64,000 nt of DNA. Origin: Toxorhynchites rutilus septentrionalis. Taxonomy: Eukaryota; Arthropoda; Insecta; Diptera; Culicidae. The stretch is from assembly GCF_029784135.1 (NCBI RefSeq), contig NC_073746.1, positions 295,578,089-295,642,088 of the forward strand, written 5' to 3'. Each line of letters starts with the position of its first letter. The stretch's first letter is position 1. The translations under genes were made by a program, and so were the position numbers. A model generated the notes under the pieces. That model was not told the DNA's origin. It did no database searches and was given only the letters and a program-made list of their open reading frames with translations. This document shows, in pieces, positions 11,050-22,653 of this stretch.

Positions 11050-12950
11050 AATCAAACGGTTAAGATGAGCGATGAAAAATAGCAAATTATTCCGTGCGTT
11101 GTTTTGCGTGTAGGCGAAACGCATTCATGAACTTGAATATCCGATTTTCAATGAATAACCCATGATTCACCACGTTTCGTGTTCCGAAACAAACAACAAA
11201 CAAATGAATGAAAGAACTACCGAAAGTCACCAAACCGGTTCAAATTGGACTACTTTTTTTGCGATAGGCAGAACGATGCGAAAATGATGGAAACACATAC
11301 ACTCCAATCAGCTGTTCGCAGGAAGATGAAGGTGTTGCCGTTGGTAATTTCATGAAAGTCCAAATGGCTACAGAATTTGTTTTATTAGTCAATCAAACCA
11401 AAGCCGGCTTTTGTTTCTGGATTTAAGATAAATCATGCGGCGAGTGTAGCGGCATTGATTTTATTTTGTTTGTTCTCGTATGTTTACACTAGATCTGCCT
11501 TGTGACGGTCGGATGCAAGTAAACAGGGTGGAGAACATATTAACCTCTAAACAACTGACTGTCCCACGCAGTGGAAGATTCTCAACAAATTTGGCTATTG
11601 CCAATATGAATCTATTCTCAGCCAAATATTTAAGTTAAACTCGAAATTGCGTTAAGCCATGCCTGCCGACTTGACGAAGCATTATCATCATCTTTTTCGT
11701 CAACATCGATTGATAGCCAGGGAGCGAATCATTTACACGGGGGAACCTGTTTCCGCCGGTGCCCCACAATGCTCTGTGCGAAAGCGAAAGTGGTTGTGTC
11801 ATGTGCTTGAGTGATCTCGCGAATTGAGCGGTGTGATGAACACAGAGAATAAACAAAAGCAGCCAGAAGTGGACAGGCAAACAGCTATTCAGCGGTGGGT
11901 GGATAGTTGCGGTTTGCGGCTGAAGGAAAACCACCCATTCCGCGAACGAACCCAAGACAACAACTGTGATAATAGTCGTTTTGTTGATAACGTTAAAGCG
12001 TCCCATCGGATGGTGAATACCGCTTGTTTAAGGCTCTTGAGGAGAGAGGAAAACGAAGCTAATGAACTATTGAGCGGATAGTAACGCCCATCATCAAGGT
12101 CGTCAGTGATCCGGAACTTGAAAGACGTACTTTGCTGCGTAGCTTGCAGGCTGCGGTTTTGATTGCTTTTGTCCGCCGCAGTCAGTAACTTCGATGTCAA
12201 TAAACTCTCGGAGCAAATGATAGGTTGCAGAGCGATTTCAAAATGATTGATGTCACAAAGGTTATCATTTATGGGTATCGGGAAATGTACTACAAGGTGA
12301 AGCTTTTGCGCAAAATGCAGCATAGAGTTAGGTGTATCGAGAATAATTGGATGATATGCTGCATATTTTATCAAATATCTTTTTCATGCTCCCAGTGGAT
12401 ATATCGACTAGATTGAGAGCGTTCGTGACGTTCACAAAAAAAAAATCCGATGTATTGTTTCTTTCTCATTTCTGACTAAACACAACAAGAAAACAGAATA
12501 ACGATGTGTTTACCTAACGAAGCACATGTTATTTTTCTGATGGGGTTGAAAATAATTCCAATACTGTGCGAAACAAACGAATGTTACCTCTGGATTTTTA
12601 TGATAATGTACTGCGGATCAGTGAACTGCTTATGGAAACAAAAATTCTACTGGCACGCGAGCTTTTGACACGATGATCAATTTGTTCACAGAAAGTATTG
12701 TCCTTTATCTGTGTGTTTTGATGATAATGTTTGTTCGACATCGACAATTGTAAAAACAGATGGTATTTTTGAATGAAATTCAATGAAATAGAATTTTCCA
12801 TTTCAATCCTTCATTCCCTTGTTCCTATTTGTGTTCATTTATGTTAAGTTACAACTGTTAAGAGATGAAAAACAGCTTCTCAAATGAGCCATTAAATTGA
12901 TTGATCATAGTTTAGAGAAACGAATCGTTTTATTTCATTTCGTTACTGTT
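11050..12950. other. No recognisable gene or element
   Basis: Single-copy within the window. The longest ORF (11889-12374, minus) shows no recognisable domain, no repeat and no splice-like context. It could be host intergenic or intron sequence. Confidence 0.4.
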
Positions 12951-12954
12951 TATA

Positions 12955-13394
12955 CAGGAAAACTTCGATATAACGTACCCTCGATATAACGACACTCGAT
13001 ATAACGTACATTTTACCTCGATATAACGTACACATTTCCAAAGTGTAAAGGAAAATTTTGTTTCAATATTTTTTTTTCTGATAGAACAATGAATTATCTG
13101 TATTGTGATGCTAAAACAAGTTTTGTACCTTCAACCAATCCCGAAATACAGCTGGTTTTTTGATTCCGGATTCTAAATGAATCAAATTTTAATCAACAGT
13201 ACGAAGGGAAACATCATGAGAAAGGCTGGCTTCGTCTTCTGATTGAAGTTATTCATCAACTGTACTAAAACAGCAACACAATAATGTATTATAGACTACG
13301 TTTGTGAGTACTTCATTGTGCTTCGATATAGCGTACAATTCGATACAACGTACAATTTTGAAAGTGAAATGTACGTTATATCGAAGATTACCTG
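12955..13394. mobile_element. Pogo-like MITE (copy 1)
   Basis: The element is flanked by TA on each side (12953-12954, 13395-13396). Its inverted ends are CAGGAAAACTTCGATATAAC and CAGGTAATCTTCGATATAAC (right end reverse-complemented). Three further CGATATAACG(T) words follow the left end and two related words precede the right end. No ORF is kept. TA duplications with CAG-starting ends fit Tc1/mariner-pogo MITEs. A second copy in the opposite orientation is at 51847-52247. Confidence 0.85.
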
Positions 13395-13396
13395 TA

Positions 13397-14180
13397 TTAC
13401 TATTTGTGTAAAAAAATACAGAATCGTCACAGTTTCGGATTGTACGTCCAATTTTCGATGTACGCATCTGTGAGAGAAATTCGAAAAGCATGATTTGAAT
13501 TCATAGTGTGTTAACAGTGTGCTGTAAATTATATACATGGGGAAACCCATTTACGATTAAAATGATCAACGTCAAATGTAAGATGTGATTTTTGTGTGAG
13601 GTTTAACAGGTTTCGTGTTAACACAATAAATGAACACAGTTATCTTTAGTTTCGGACGTTCAACTAAACTAGACGTGTTTTTATTAAGCGAAAATTAAAT
13701 TTTGAAGCATTTTCTGCACAAATTCCAACCCGCACACGAGCTACATAAGGACCATAGACTCCTCGGAGTAGTACGGTCGAAACTCTGGTACCGAGAACGC
13801 TTGCTGCCTGCTGAAGGCATTCCTTTTCATAAATTTACACATTAATGGTTTCAGAAACTATGAGAAACTTTTCAAGGAAATGTGATCTCTTTTTCTCATT
13901 CTACAGTCTTCCTGGGCAGTCTGCTGATCGAACGGGGAATTGACGAATTTACGTTGGATTTACAACCAGGTGGCGCAGCGAGTAAAATGAGGATGTTTTG
14001 TTTTTTTGGTATGAAATTCGTTCAAATTTTCTAGAAAAATCAGAATTTATCTTCAAATTTCCCGGTTTTATGTATTCTTTCCACGCTGAAAAGGTTAGAA
14101 AATCATTATTTTATTTTTATTTTTTTTTTGTGCTATGTACATTACGAGGAACGACTTGTTACAAGTATTATAATTTTCAT
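13397..14180. other. No recognisable feature
   Basis: No ORF with a recognisable domain and no element ends were found in this AT-rich stretch. Confidence 0.4.
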
Positions 14181-14589
14181 TTTTGACGTAGAACTACGTC
14201 TTTTATTAAGGGTGTCAAATCAGAAAACAGGTCACGTTTTTATGAAATAAAGTTAACGTTAATAACTATTTTTGCCGCGAACGGATTTTGGCGATTTCTA
14301 TACTAAACGAATCGGAAATTCCGTAAGATTTGTTTAATATGCCATACATTAGAATCCCTTGTTAGTAAATGGTTAAAATTCATGAAAACTTTAAGTGTTT
14401 CTATTTCCCCATACATTTGTTCTGTCCATTTGAGTGCTTTCCCGAACAGAGCTATCAATAACGAGCAACTTATCGACGACCAACGGAGGGGAAACTAGGT
14501 AGGATTTAAAGTCTCCGTGAACAAAGGAAAAGAAGAAGAATGAAGGGGAATACTTGCTTAGAGTATAAACAGTGGATCTCGCTGAGGCA

Positions 14590-15120
14590 TACTTTCATTC
14601 GGCATCGGACTGTTGAGTAATCCAGTTCACTTTGCTTTCGCTGCGCTTCGATCTAAGATTGGACCCCACCAGTGGTAATCCAACTTGGAAATTGTCGTTT
14701 GATTTTTCTGTTCGTTTTTCGCGTTATTCGTATCGTGTTTTCTTCTTTCCGCGTCATAAATTGGACGCTTCGCGTAGTGTGCGATGATCAAGAAGAAGAG
14801 GAAGGCAGGCTCGAGCCCTGCAAAAAACGAACGCATTGCCAGGGGCAATAAAATTTCGAGGTAAGCGTCATCTAATGATGCACGCGGTGTTGGTACAGTG
14901 AAAAGCGCTCGCACTGAACCGAGCCTTCGCGAATGTGACACCGCACCGAACAACAGCGAAGTATGCGATTTCGGCGCGTCGGTCGAAAATGTAAACGCCC
15001 AGGCAGCAACCAAAATCAAGTTCCCCCCGCTGGTGGTGAAGGCGGTCGCTCTTGACAAACTCATCAGCGAATTCGCATCGATGGGTGTTACAGCAGAGTA
15101 CAAGCTGTGTGGCATAATTC
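14590..15120 (+). pseudogene. LINE 5' end with broken ORF1
   Basis: A putative 5' UTR leads to ATG 14785 (MIKKKRKAGSSPAKNERIAR..., 27 codons), then a frameshift. A second frame (14898-15112) reads IKFPPLVVKAVALDKLISEF and GVTAEYK, which resembles the 'PPIVVK...L...L...GV.AEYK' segment of nucleic-acid-binding ORF1 proteins of mosquito LINEs. The basic N-terminus also fits ORF1. The fragment then stops matching any LINE. The resemblance is from memory of the family pattern. Confidence 0.45.
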
Positions 15121-15511
15121 GGCCTTTTATCAAGCTGTTAACATTGTTTATTTTCCGTCTTCATAAGGGCTTCGTTTGTGTCTTTGAGAATGCATCAATG
15201 CATTAAACTGACGTTATGGCGAAGCAGACGTTAAGGTTGTGCACCAGAAAATTATTTGGGAATACTAAGCATCTTGAATATCTTACTGGAATTCTATGAG
15301 TTATTTGGGTTCGCGTGCCAGTCGCAAAACTGCCTTCAACTAGGATTGCATTTGCGCTAATATTGATCATAATGAAGCATTGCTACTGTTTTCGAGGTTG
15401 TTATTAACAAAAAGAGTTTATTTCTCTTGTTTAGTCATCAAGAAAGTAAATGTTTTGGAATTTTGTATGTGATTAGGTTTTGCTTGCCAGTAGCAAAACT
15501 TCCTCCACTAA

Positions 15512-16003
15512 GGGCATCCGCACCAATGCGTTGTTACAGACTTTTTGACAACCCTCACCATAACGCAGCAACCCCACTGGTGGTTGCGGTTCAGGTGTGG
15601 AAAATAGTAATCGGCCTCTCGGTGAATAGTGAGTTAACAAATTTGGCAACGCGATAGCAACCGAGCCAAGTGTTGCTATTTTCAACAAACGTCAAACATC
15701 TGTTGTGGGTTTCATTCGTCTTGTGTTCGTTTTTTGTGATTTTGCTCTGAAATATTATTTCGGAAGTGTATATATTACATTTATCTACCAAAAAACGAAC
15801 GCGACGAAAAGAGAATTAACTGACACTTGTCATTTCTTCTAGTAAGAGCAATCGTATTCAGCAACCTGCGGTGCGAAAAAGAACTGATACTATAGCAACC
15901 GCGATAGCAACGACGGGTGCGCAAATCGATGAGTTAATAAATTGGCAACGGCTAAAACGCGAGAGTAGAAACCTTGAATAGTAACGCATTGGTGCGGATG
16001 CCC
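15512..16003. mobile_element. Harbinger/PIF-like MITE (492 bp)
   Basis: Inverted ends are GGGCATCCGCACCAATGCGT on the left and the same sequence reverse-complemented on the right (one difference further in). It is flanked by 3-bp TAA duplications (15509-15511, 16004-16006). A 3-bp TWA duplication plus GGG-starting ends is the Harbinger pattern. It is nested inside the GACGTAG element 14183-16662. Fragments of the interior recur within it (AGTTAA.AAATTTGGCAACG and GAGTTAATAAATTGGCAACG). Confidence 0.85.
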
Positions 16004-16662
16004 TAAGGGAGACAGCTGCGCTTATCTCGAGCATGAGAAAGTAATGCAACTCTTTTCGAGGCCAGTAATATTAACAGAAGCGTTTCTTTTGAGAATAGCG
16101 CAAAATGATGAGAAATGTTTATATTGCTAGTAGTTTCAAGCCACCAATGTATAGCTCTGTATGCATGCTATGGTGAACGCTTGTTTGGCGCTCGTTTTAC
16201 GCTTAGTTTGTACGAATGATATCTAGAGGTGCGATTCCTTTGAGGCAATACTAAATAACATGTAGCATGATATTTGATACTTGCAAGTGTTGTCATTGTT
16301 GTTGTTTACATGCGCTGCCAAAGATATATTGATGTAGTTATGAGATATGGAATAATGTGCTGGTGCAACATGTATATAATCGACTGTAGCCGAGTCTATG
16401 TCAATTTCGAAAAAGGCCACCGGAATAGCGTTCGAGGTAAATTTTCAATGCATTGAAATGAAATAAATTGCGACATACGATTGTTTTGCGAGGGAAAGAA
16501 TGAATCATCAATCAATTATCGTCAACTGATTAAACAATGAAAAAATCATTTCAGAGATTATTCTACTAAGCAGTTGTTTCTAAAATTTCACAGCATTATA
16601 GAATAATATCCGAAGGTATAAACAAGCGACTTATATAAAATAACAGCGTAGTTCTACGTCAA

Positions 16663-17224
16663 CAATGCGGTCGTATCTTGGACACAACCTCCTATAATTT
16701 TTTTCAACTAAGTGAACGATGAATAGGGTGTTTTGCGCTAAAAATACTGCAAATCCTTCTCGTATCGGCCCTTACACAATCAATGATATCAGCCAATTTG
16801 ACATGATATCGATTTCATCGCAATTATCCATAGTATCAATAACCGGTATGCATTATCAAAATTTTCGAAGATTATCTATGACTTTGGTCAAATCGCGTGT
16901 TGAAACCATCGTAAATATACAAAACACCAACTTTCTTACCATATACTGACGACATTCAATGGCTGAAATGAATCTAAATTGAAATAAAATGAATAATCAC
17001 CACCGAATCTTGCTTTTCAGTGCGTAGAATAAACAAACACCCTCACTTTTGTGGTTCTGAGCTCTAATATAGATGTCGCATGAGCTGATTCAGCTTTGCG
17101 TAAATTCGTCAATGAAATTTGTGTTTAGGAATTTGTCTGAAAACGAGACAACTTCAGTTCGCTTGCAGCAGAGGGCATGAAGCAGATGTAGAATTATATT
17201 TGAGAGACAAATAAAAACATTTTT
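16663..17224. other. No recognisable feature
   Basis: No ORF of note and no element ends were found. Confidence 0.4.
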
Positions 17225-19538
17225 AAACGGTTTTATTTAGCTTGCCCTGTAATCTGTTTGTATGTTTCTATGTTTGTATGTTTGTATGTTTGTATGTTTG
17301 TATGTTTGTATGTTTGTATGTTTGTATGTTTGTATGTTTGTATGTTTGTATGTTTGTATGTTTGTATGTTTGTATGTTTGTATGTTTGTATGTTTGTATG
17401 TTTGTATGTTTGTATGTTTGTATGTTTGTATGTTTGTATGTTTGTATGTTTGTATGTTTGTATGTTTGTATGTTTGTATGTTTGTATGTTTGTATGTTTG
17501 TATGTTTGTATGTTTGTATGTTTGTATGTTTGTATGTTTGTATGTTTGTATGTTTGTATGTTTGTATGTTTGTATGTTTGTATGTTTGTATGTTTGTATG
17601 TTTGTATGTTTGTATGTTTGTATGTTTGTATGTTTGTATGTTTGTATGTTTGTATGTTTGTATGTTTGTATGTTTGTATGTTTGTATGTTTGTATGTTTG
17701 TATGTTTGTATGTTTGTATGTTTGTATGTTTGTATGTTTGTATGTTTGTATGTTTGTATGTTTGTATGTTTGTATGTTTGTATGTTTGTTTGTTTGTATG
17801 TTTGTATGTTTGTATGTTTGTATGTTTGTATGTTTGTATGTTTGTATGTTTGTATGTTTGTATGTTTGTATGTTTGTATGTTTGTATGTTTGTATGTTTG
17901 TATGTTTGTATGTTTGTATGTTTGTATGTTTGTATGTTTGTATGTTTGTATGTTTGTTTGTTTGTATGTTTGTATGTTTGTATGTTTGTATGTTTGTATG
18001 TTTGTATGTTTGTATGTTTGTATGTTTGTATGTTTGTATGTTTGTATGTTTGTATGTTTGTATGTTTGTATGTTTGTATGTTTGTATGTTTGTATGTTTG
18101 TATGTTTGTATGTTTGTATGTTTGTATGTTTGTATGTTTGTATGTTTGTATGTTTGTATGTTTGTATGTTTGTATGTTTGTATGTTTGTATGTTTGTATG
18201 TTTGTATGTTTGTATGTTTGTATGTTTGTATGTTTGTATGTTTGTATGTTTGTATGTTTGTATGTTTGTATGTTTGTATGTTTGTATGTTTGTATGTTTG
18301 TATGTTTGTATGTTTGTATGTTTGTATGTTTGTATGTTTGTATGTTTGTATGTTTGTATGTTTGTATGTTTGTATGTTTGTATGTTTGTATGTTTGTATG
18401 TTTGTATGTTTGTATGTTTGTATGTTTGTATGTTTGTATGTTTGTATGTTTGTATGTTTGTATGTTTGTATGTTTGTATGTTTGTATGTTTGTATGTTTG
18501 TATGTTTGTATGTTTGTATGTTTGTATGTTTGTATGTTTGTATGTTTGTATGTTTGTATGTTTGTATGTTTGTATGTTTGTATGTTTGTATGTTTGTATG
18601 TTTGTATGTTTGTATGTTTGTATGTTTGTATGTTTGTATGTTTGTATGTTTGTATGTTTGTATGTTTGTATGTTTGTATGTTTGTATGTTTGTATGTTTG
18701 TATGTTTGTATGTTTGTATGTTTGTATGTTTGTATGTTTGTATGTTTGTATGTTTGTATGTTTGTATGTTTGTATGTTTGTATGTTTGTATGTTTGTATG
18801 TTTGTAACGTGTTTGGCTGTAACGCTGACCCACATTAATAAAAATTTGACCCCTTTCTGTTAACCGATTGATCTGAAATTTAGAACACACCTTTATATCT
18901 GTAGTCATTATAAAACTGCGTATTTCATGATCTTGAAAATTCAAGATGGCGGCCGCTACAAAATTGCGGATCACATATTTTCTCAAAACTTCATCGATAT
19001 GGGTTTTCCAAAACCCCATCAATATGAGTATCAAATGAAAGTGCTTGACTAGTAGAGCACAGTTTTTTATGAAAAATGCAAATCTAAGATGGCTATTATT
19101 AATGAAAATGCAAATCCACGATGGCTGCCACTACCAAATGGCGGACTACATATTTTGTCGAAACCCCATTAATATGGGTATCAAATGAAAGGGCTTCACT
19201 AGTAGAACACAGTTATTTATGAAAAATCCAAATCCAAGATAGCGGTTATTTATGAAAAATACCAATCCAAGATGACTGCCACTACAAAATGACGGACTAT
19301 GTATTTTTTTAAAACCTCATTAATATGGGTATCAAACGAAAGGGCTTGACTAGTAGTATACAGTTATTCATGAAAATGCAAATCCAAGATGGCTGCCACT
19401 ACCAAATGGCGGGCTACATATTTTCTCAAATCCCGATTAATATGGGTATCAAATGAAAGGGCTTGATTAGTAGATCACAGCAGATCATGAAAAATCAAAA
19501 TCCAATATGGACGCAATCACAAAATAGCAAACAACTTT
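17225..19538 (+). repeat. Repeat element copy 1, carrying the 8-bp array
   Basis: It starts TAAACGGTTTTATTTAGCTT and, after the array, continues ATTAATAAAAATTTGACC, then tandem units. An adjacent second copy (19539-19860 and beyond) starts with the same 20 bases and has ATTAATAGAAATTTGACC only ~50 bp later. No protein-coding content. The family was not named. Confidence 0.75.
17255..18806 (+). repeat. (GTATGTTT)n array, about 194 units
   Basis: An 8-bp unit is repeated for 1,552 bp with only three substitutions seen (17268 G to C, 17790 A to T, 17958 A to T). Because 8 is not a multiple of 3 and the unit has no stop in any frame, all six frames are open, giving long false ORFs with an 8-residue period (MFVCLYVC forward, YKHTNIQT reverse). 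These are not genes. Confidence 0.98.
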
Positions 19539-19540
19539 AT
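18890..19540 (+). repeat. Tandem repeat units of 117-151 bp
   Basis: The phrase GGTATCAAATGAAAGGGCTT (with variants) occurs at 19025, 19176, 19326 and 19443, that is, at spacings of about 151, 150 and 117 bp. The spacing difference reflects gain or loss of a 'AAATCCAAGATGGC..TTATTTATG' sub-block. A more diverged unit is at 19823 in the next copy. Confidence 0.85.
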
Positions 19541-20966
19541 TAAACGGTTTTATTTAGCTTGAGCTGTTTATATGTCTGTAGGCTTGTCCTAAATTAATAG
19601 AAATTTGACCAATAGAAACTGACCGAATTTATAAAACACCTTTATCTCTGCTGTCATTTTAAAACTGCTTACCTTGAAAAATCCAATTTGGCCGCCGCTA
19701 AAAAATAACTGATTCCATATCATCTCAAAAAAAAAAAAAAAAGGATGATTGAGATATGTGTATCGAACAAACGAATTTGACTTGGAGAACACACTATGTA
19801 TTTTCTGCAATTCACTCAATATCGGTATCAAATGAAATTATTTGACTGATAGAAAACAGTACAATGGTTTTATTGTGGAGAAATATTCTAATGATACAGA
19901 TAATGTACTAAAAACTAGAAAATAAAATACGTAAAAAAAACTTTTTAAGTTTTTTTTTTTTATCCCATTTATATATTTAAGGCTCATTAGCGTTTTAGCT
20001 GTAACAGAGCCGAATTTTTAATCGTGTACATGTCACATGGTTATCATATATCTATAATTAGCACATTACACAGTTGTCATTCGCCAGTATTCCTTCTATA
20101 CCATTACATATGGTACATTCACACAGTAGTCATTTAGGCGTAAGAGTATTCTTTCTGTTCTTCCATTATCCAGTTGGACCACCGGACAGCGGAGACAGTT
20201 GATTGATCATTGTTGAGTTATTTATAGAACAGCAGCCCGATGTTTCTTGCAGAGCAGAGCAGTTGTATGGATGAATCGATCTTATTTCGACCGTGGATCG
20301 ATCTCCATCGCTGATGATTGTTGCGTGGACGTAGTTATTCTGTAACAACACAAAGATGGTCAATGAGGGTCCTGAGTTTTGAACTCACGATCGATCGCTT
20401 ACTAAGCGAACGCGCAACCAATGTGGCTACGGAGACCCCCAACTTTTTAAGTTAAACGGTTTCATTGTGATTAAACATAACACTGTACTAAAAGCTAGAA
20501 AATAATTAGGCAAGTAGCAGTTAGCAGTTATCACACCTCTCCTTCATTAGTCTAGGACATTGATAAGACTAAAATAAAATCGTGGGGCACGTTGGATTTT
20601 CTTTATCCACAATTAGCGACTTCATCATATGTATAAGCTTTCTGACCGGGATAAGCGGGAAATAGTTAGAACAGCTCCGAATACCTCAAAATCACTAATG
20701 CAAATAAAGCAATCTCTGAGTTTAGATGTATCCCGGGAGAAAATTCGTCAAGCTCACATAAACTGACAGTGGGATATGGTATGTTATGAAAAAGAATGTT
20801 TTAAAAGATTACTTTTTGCTATATACCCTAACGAAAACGTCTCAAAATATTTTTTAGTATTAACTTTTCTAGGTTATCTTCAGTGACGAAAAAAGGTCAA
20901 TTCGGATGGTCCTGATGATTTCAACGTGTACTGACACGATTTACGTAAGAGAAACAATATTTTTTT
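19539..20966 (+). repeat. Repeat element copy 2, split by a SINE
   Basis: It has the same start as 17225 but no 8-bp array. It is interrupted by SINE family 1 at 19950-20440. After the SINE, TTAAACGGTTTCATTGTG and ACTGTACTAAAAGCTAGAAAATA echo 19861-19925, so the element is itself internally repetitive. The 3' limit is unclear. Confidence 0.6.
19950..20440 (-). mobile_element. SINE family 1, full-length copy 1
   Basis: A tRNA-headed SINE of about 490 bp, flanked by an 11-bp duplication AACTTTTTAAG (19939-19949, 20441-20451). On the minus strand: head GGGGGTCTCCGTAGCCAC with an A-box-like TAGCCACATTGG and B box GTTCAAAAC; body; a 3' hairpin GGCTC/GAGCC (20007-20011 and 19981-19985); then an A-run (the T-run at 19950-19961). 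It would be transcribed by RNA polymerase III and moved by a LINE. Confidence 0.9.
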
Positions 20967-20974
20967 AAGCATTC

Positions 20975-21249
20975 TTCTTCTTCTTCTTCAATGGCACTAA
21001 CGTTCCTAGAGGAACATCGCCGTCTCAACGTAGTATTACTTGCGTCATTTTTATTAGTACTTAGTTGAGATTTCTATGCCAAATAACACGCCTTGAATGC
21101 ATTCTGAGTGGCAAGCTCTAGAATATGCGTGATCACAGTGCAAGTCGGAGGAGATTTATTTGACGAAAAATTCCCCCGACCAGAACGGGAATCGAACCCG
21201 AACACCCGGCATGTTAGTTATGACGCTAACCACTCGGCCACGGGAGCAC
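20975..21249 (-). mobile_element. SINE family 2, full-length copy
   Basis: A tRNA-derived SINE. On the minus strand it begins GTGCTCCCGTGGCCGAGTGG. It has a perfect A box TGGCCGAGTGG (complement of 21230-21240) and B box GGTTCGATTCC (complement of 21188-21198), a body, and a (GAA)n tail. It is flanked by AAGCATTC (20967-20974, 21250-21257). The head is tRNA-like, but the anticodon arm is not convincing, so it is not annotated as a tRNA gene. Confidence 0.9.
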
Positions 21250-21352
21250 AAGCATTCAACAATGTATGAAAATATATTGTTGAAATTCCAACTGTTTGTG
21301 TTACGTCGAAATATATTCAAGGTGGTCTTATAGAAGTAGGACAGAGTATATA

Positions 21353-22651
21353 AAGGGTGTGTCACATCAAATTGCATCACGGAAAAAACGCTGTAGAAAT
21401 TTAATTTTTAGGAATTATATCTTCAGCTTTCGCTTTAAAATTAGATAAGAGTGTATAGATCACGTTGGCCATGCTTCACTGTCAATTTTTCGTAAATTTG
21501 GAAAAATGTCGTCGAACGAAAAAGAGCGTCGTGAATTAATCCTGTGCACTCATTTCGAGAATCCGGAGTTGTCACATCGGGACATCGGTAAGATGCTGGG
21601 AATCGTCCAATCCACGGTCAGCAGAGTACTAAAACGATACTTCGAGAACCTAACCATCGACCGGAAGGTGAAGAACGGCAAAAATGGATGCTCCGTCAGT
21701 GAAAAAGATCACAAGCGCGTAGTTAAGCAGTTTAGACGTGATCCGAGAAGTTCGGTCCGGGATGTCGCCAATAAGCTGAATTTGTCAAGTTCATTCGTCC
21801 AGCGGACCAAGCAGCGGGAGGGCCTGCGTACATACAAGGTTCAGAAGGCTCCTAACCGCGACGAAAGGCAAAACATGGTGGGGAAGACGCGAGCCCGGAA
21901 GCTGTACACCGAAATGCTGACGAAGCCGCATTGCCTGGTAATGGACGACGAAACCTACGTCAAAGCGGACTTTCGTCAGCTGCCGGTCCTGTTGTTCTTC
22001 TCCGCATAGGACAAATTCAGCGTTCCGGAGGAGATTCGCAAGCAGAAACTATCCAAGTTTGCTAAAAAGTACATAGTGTGGCAAGCGATCTGCTCTTGCG
22101 GAAAGCGGAGCGCCCCCTTCGTGATGACCGGCACGGTAAACGGGTAGGTTTACCTTAAGGAGTGCCTACAGAAGCGCTTACTACCACTATTGAAGCAGCA
22201 CGAGGGCCCGACTATCTTCTGGCCGGATCTCGCTTCGTGCCACTATTCAAAGGACGTGTTGGAGTGGTACGAAGCCAACGGGGTCACCTTCGTGCCAAAG
22301 GAAATGAACCCGCCCAACGCGCCGGAGCTTCGCCCAATAGAGAAATATTGGGCGATTATGAAGCAGGCCCTCCGGAAGAACCCAAAAGTTGTCAAATCGG
22401 AGGCGGACTTCAAGAGAAAATGGATTTCTGTTCAAAAAAAACTACAACCTGACGTTGTACAGAACCTTATGGACGGGGTAAAGAGAAAGGTGCGAGCATA
22501 CGGGCTTGGGCTCGAAGTATGAATAAAAAGAAAATGCCAAAAGTTGTTTAATAGTTTTTATTTTACTGTCTAAAATTTTCAAAAGGATCGGTCTACTGGG
22601 CGAATTTCTACAGCGTTTTTTCCGTGATGCAATTTGATGTGACACACCCTT
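21353..22651 (+). mobile_element. ITmD37E transposon, nearly intact
   Basis: A 1,299-bp Tc1/mariner-superfamily element. The terminal inverted repeats are identical over 49 bp, beginning AAGGGTGTGTCACATCAAAT. TA is present at both flanks (21351-21352, 22652-22653). A single transposase frame fills the centre. Perfect ends argue for recent insertion. Confidence 0.95.
21506..22522 (+). pseudogene. ITmD37E transposase with two in-frame TAG codons
   Basis: A cut-and-paste DNA transposase, 338 codons from ATG-like start MSSNEKERREL to TGA 22520-22522. Two helix-turn-helix segments lie at residues ~20-45 (SHRDIGKMLGIVQSTVSRVL) and ~80-105 (SVRDVANKLNLSSSFVQRT), with a GRPR-like linker position. 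Catalytic residues are Asp in VMDDETYV (~147-148), Asp241 in WPDLASCH, and Glu279 in RPIEKYW. Exactly 37 residues lie between the last two, hence D37E. The frame is uninterrupted except for TAG at 22007-22009 and TAG at 22145-22147, with no frameshift. The protein as encoded would stop at 167 aa, before the second catalytic Asp, so it should be inactive unless both stops are read through. Confidence 0.92.
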
Positions 22652-22653
22652 TA

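Larger units (their letters stand above)
14183..16662. mobile_element. GACGTAG element with nested insertions (2.5 kb)
   Basis: The left end TTGACGTAGAACTACGTC and right end GCGTAGTTCTACGTCAA are inverted repeats of each other. The first 300 bp align in reverse with 44380-44686 (shared AACGTTAATAACTATTTTTG, TCCATTTG, CCGAACAGAGCT). It carries a LINE ORF1 fragment (14590-15120) and a Harbinger-like MITE (15512-16003). No transposase was found. Confidence 0.65.

Noticed and set aside
14186..14204. GACGTAG..CTACGTC palindromes as cAMP-response-type regulatory sites
   Set aside because: They recur at matched ends of repeated elements, so a transposon terminus explains them better.
17237..19034. 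Long ORFs of 520-590 codons on both strands
   Set aside because: They are translations of the 8-bp array; every frame is open, so length carries no coding signal.
21150..21249. A tRNA gene on the minus strand
   Set aside because: A and B boxes and the T arm are good, but no proper anticodon arm is seen, and the sequence continues into a SINE body with target duplications.
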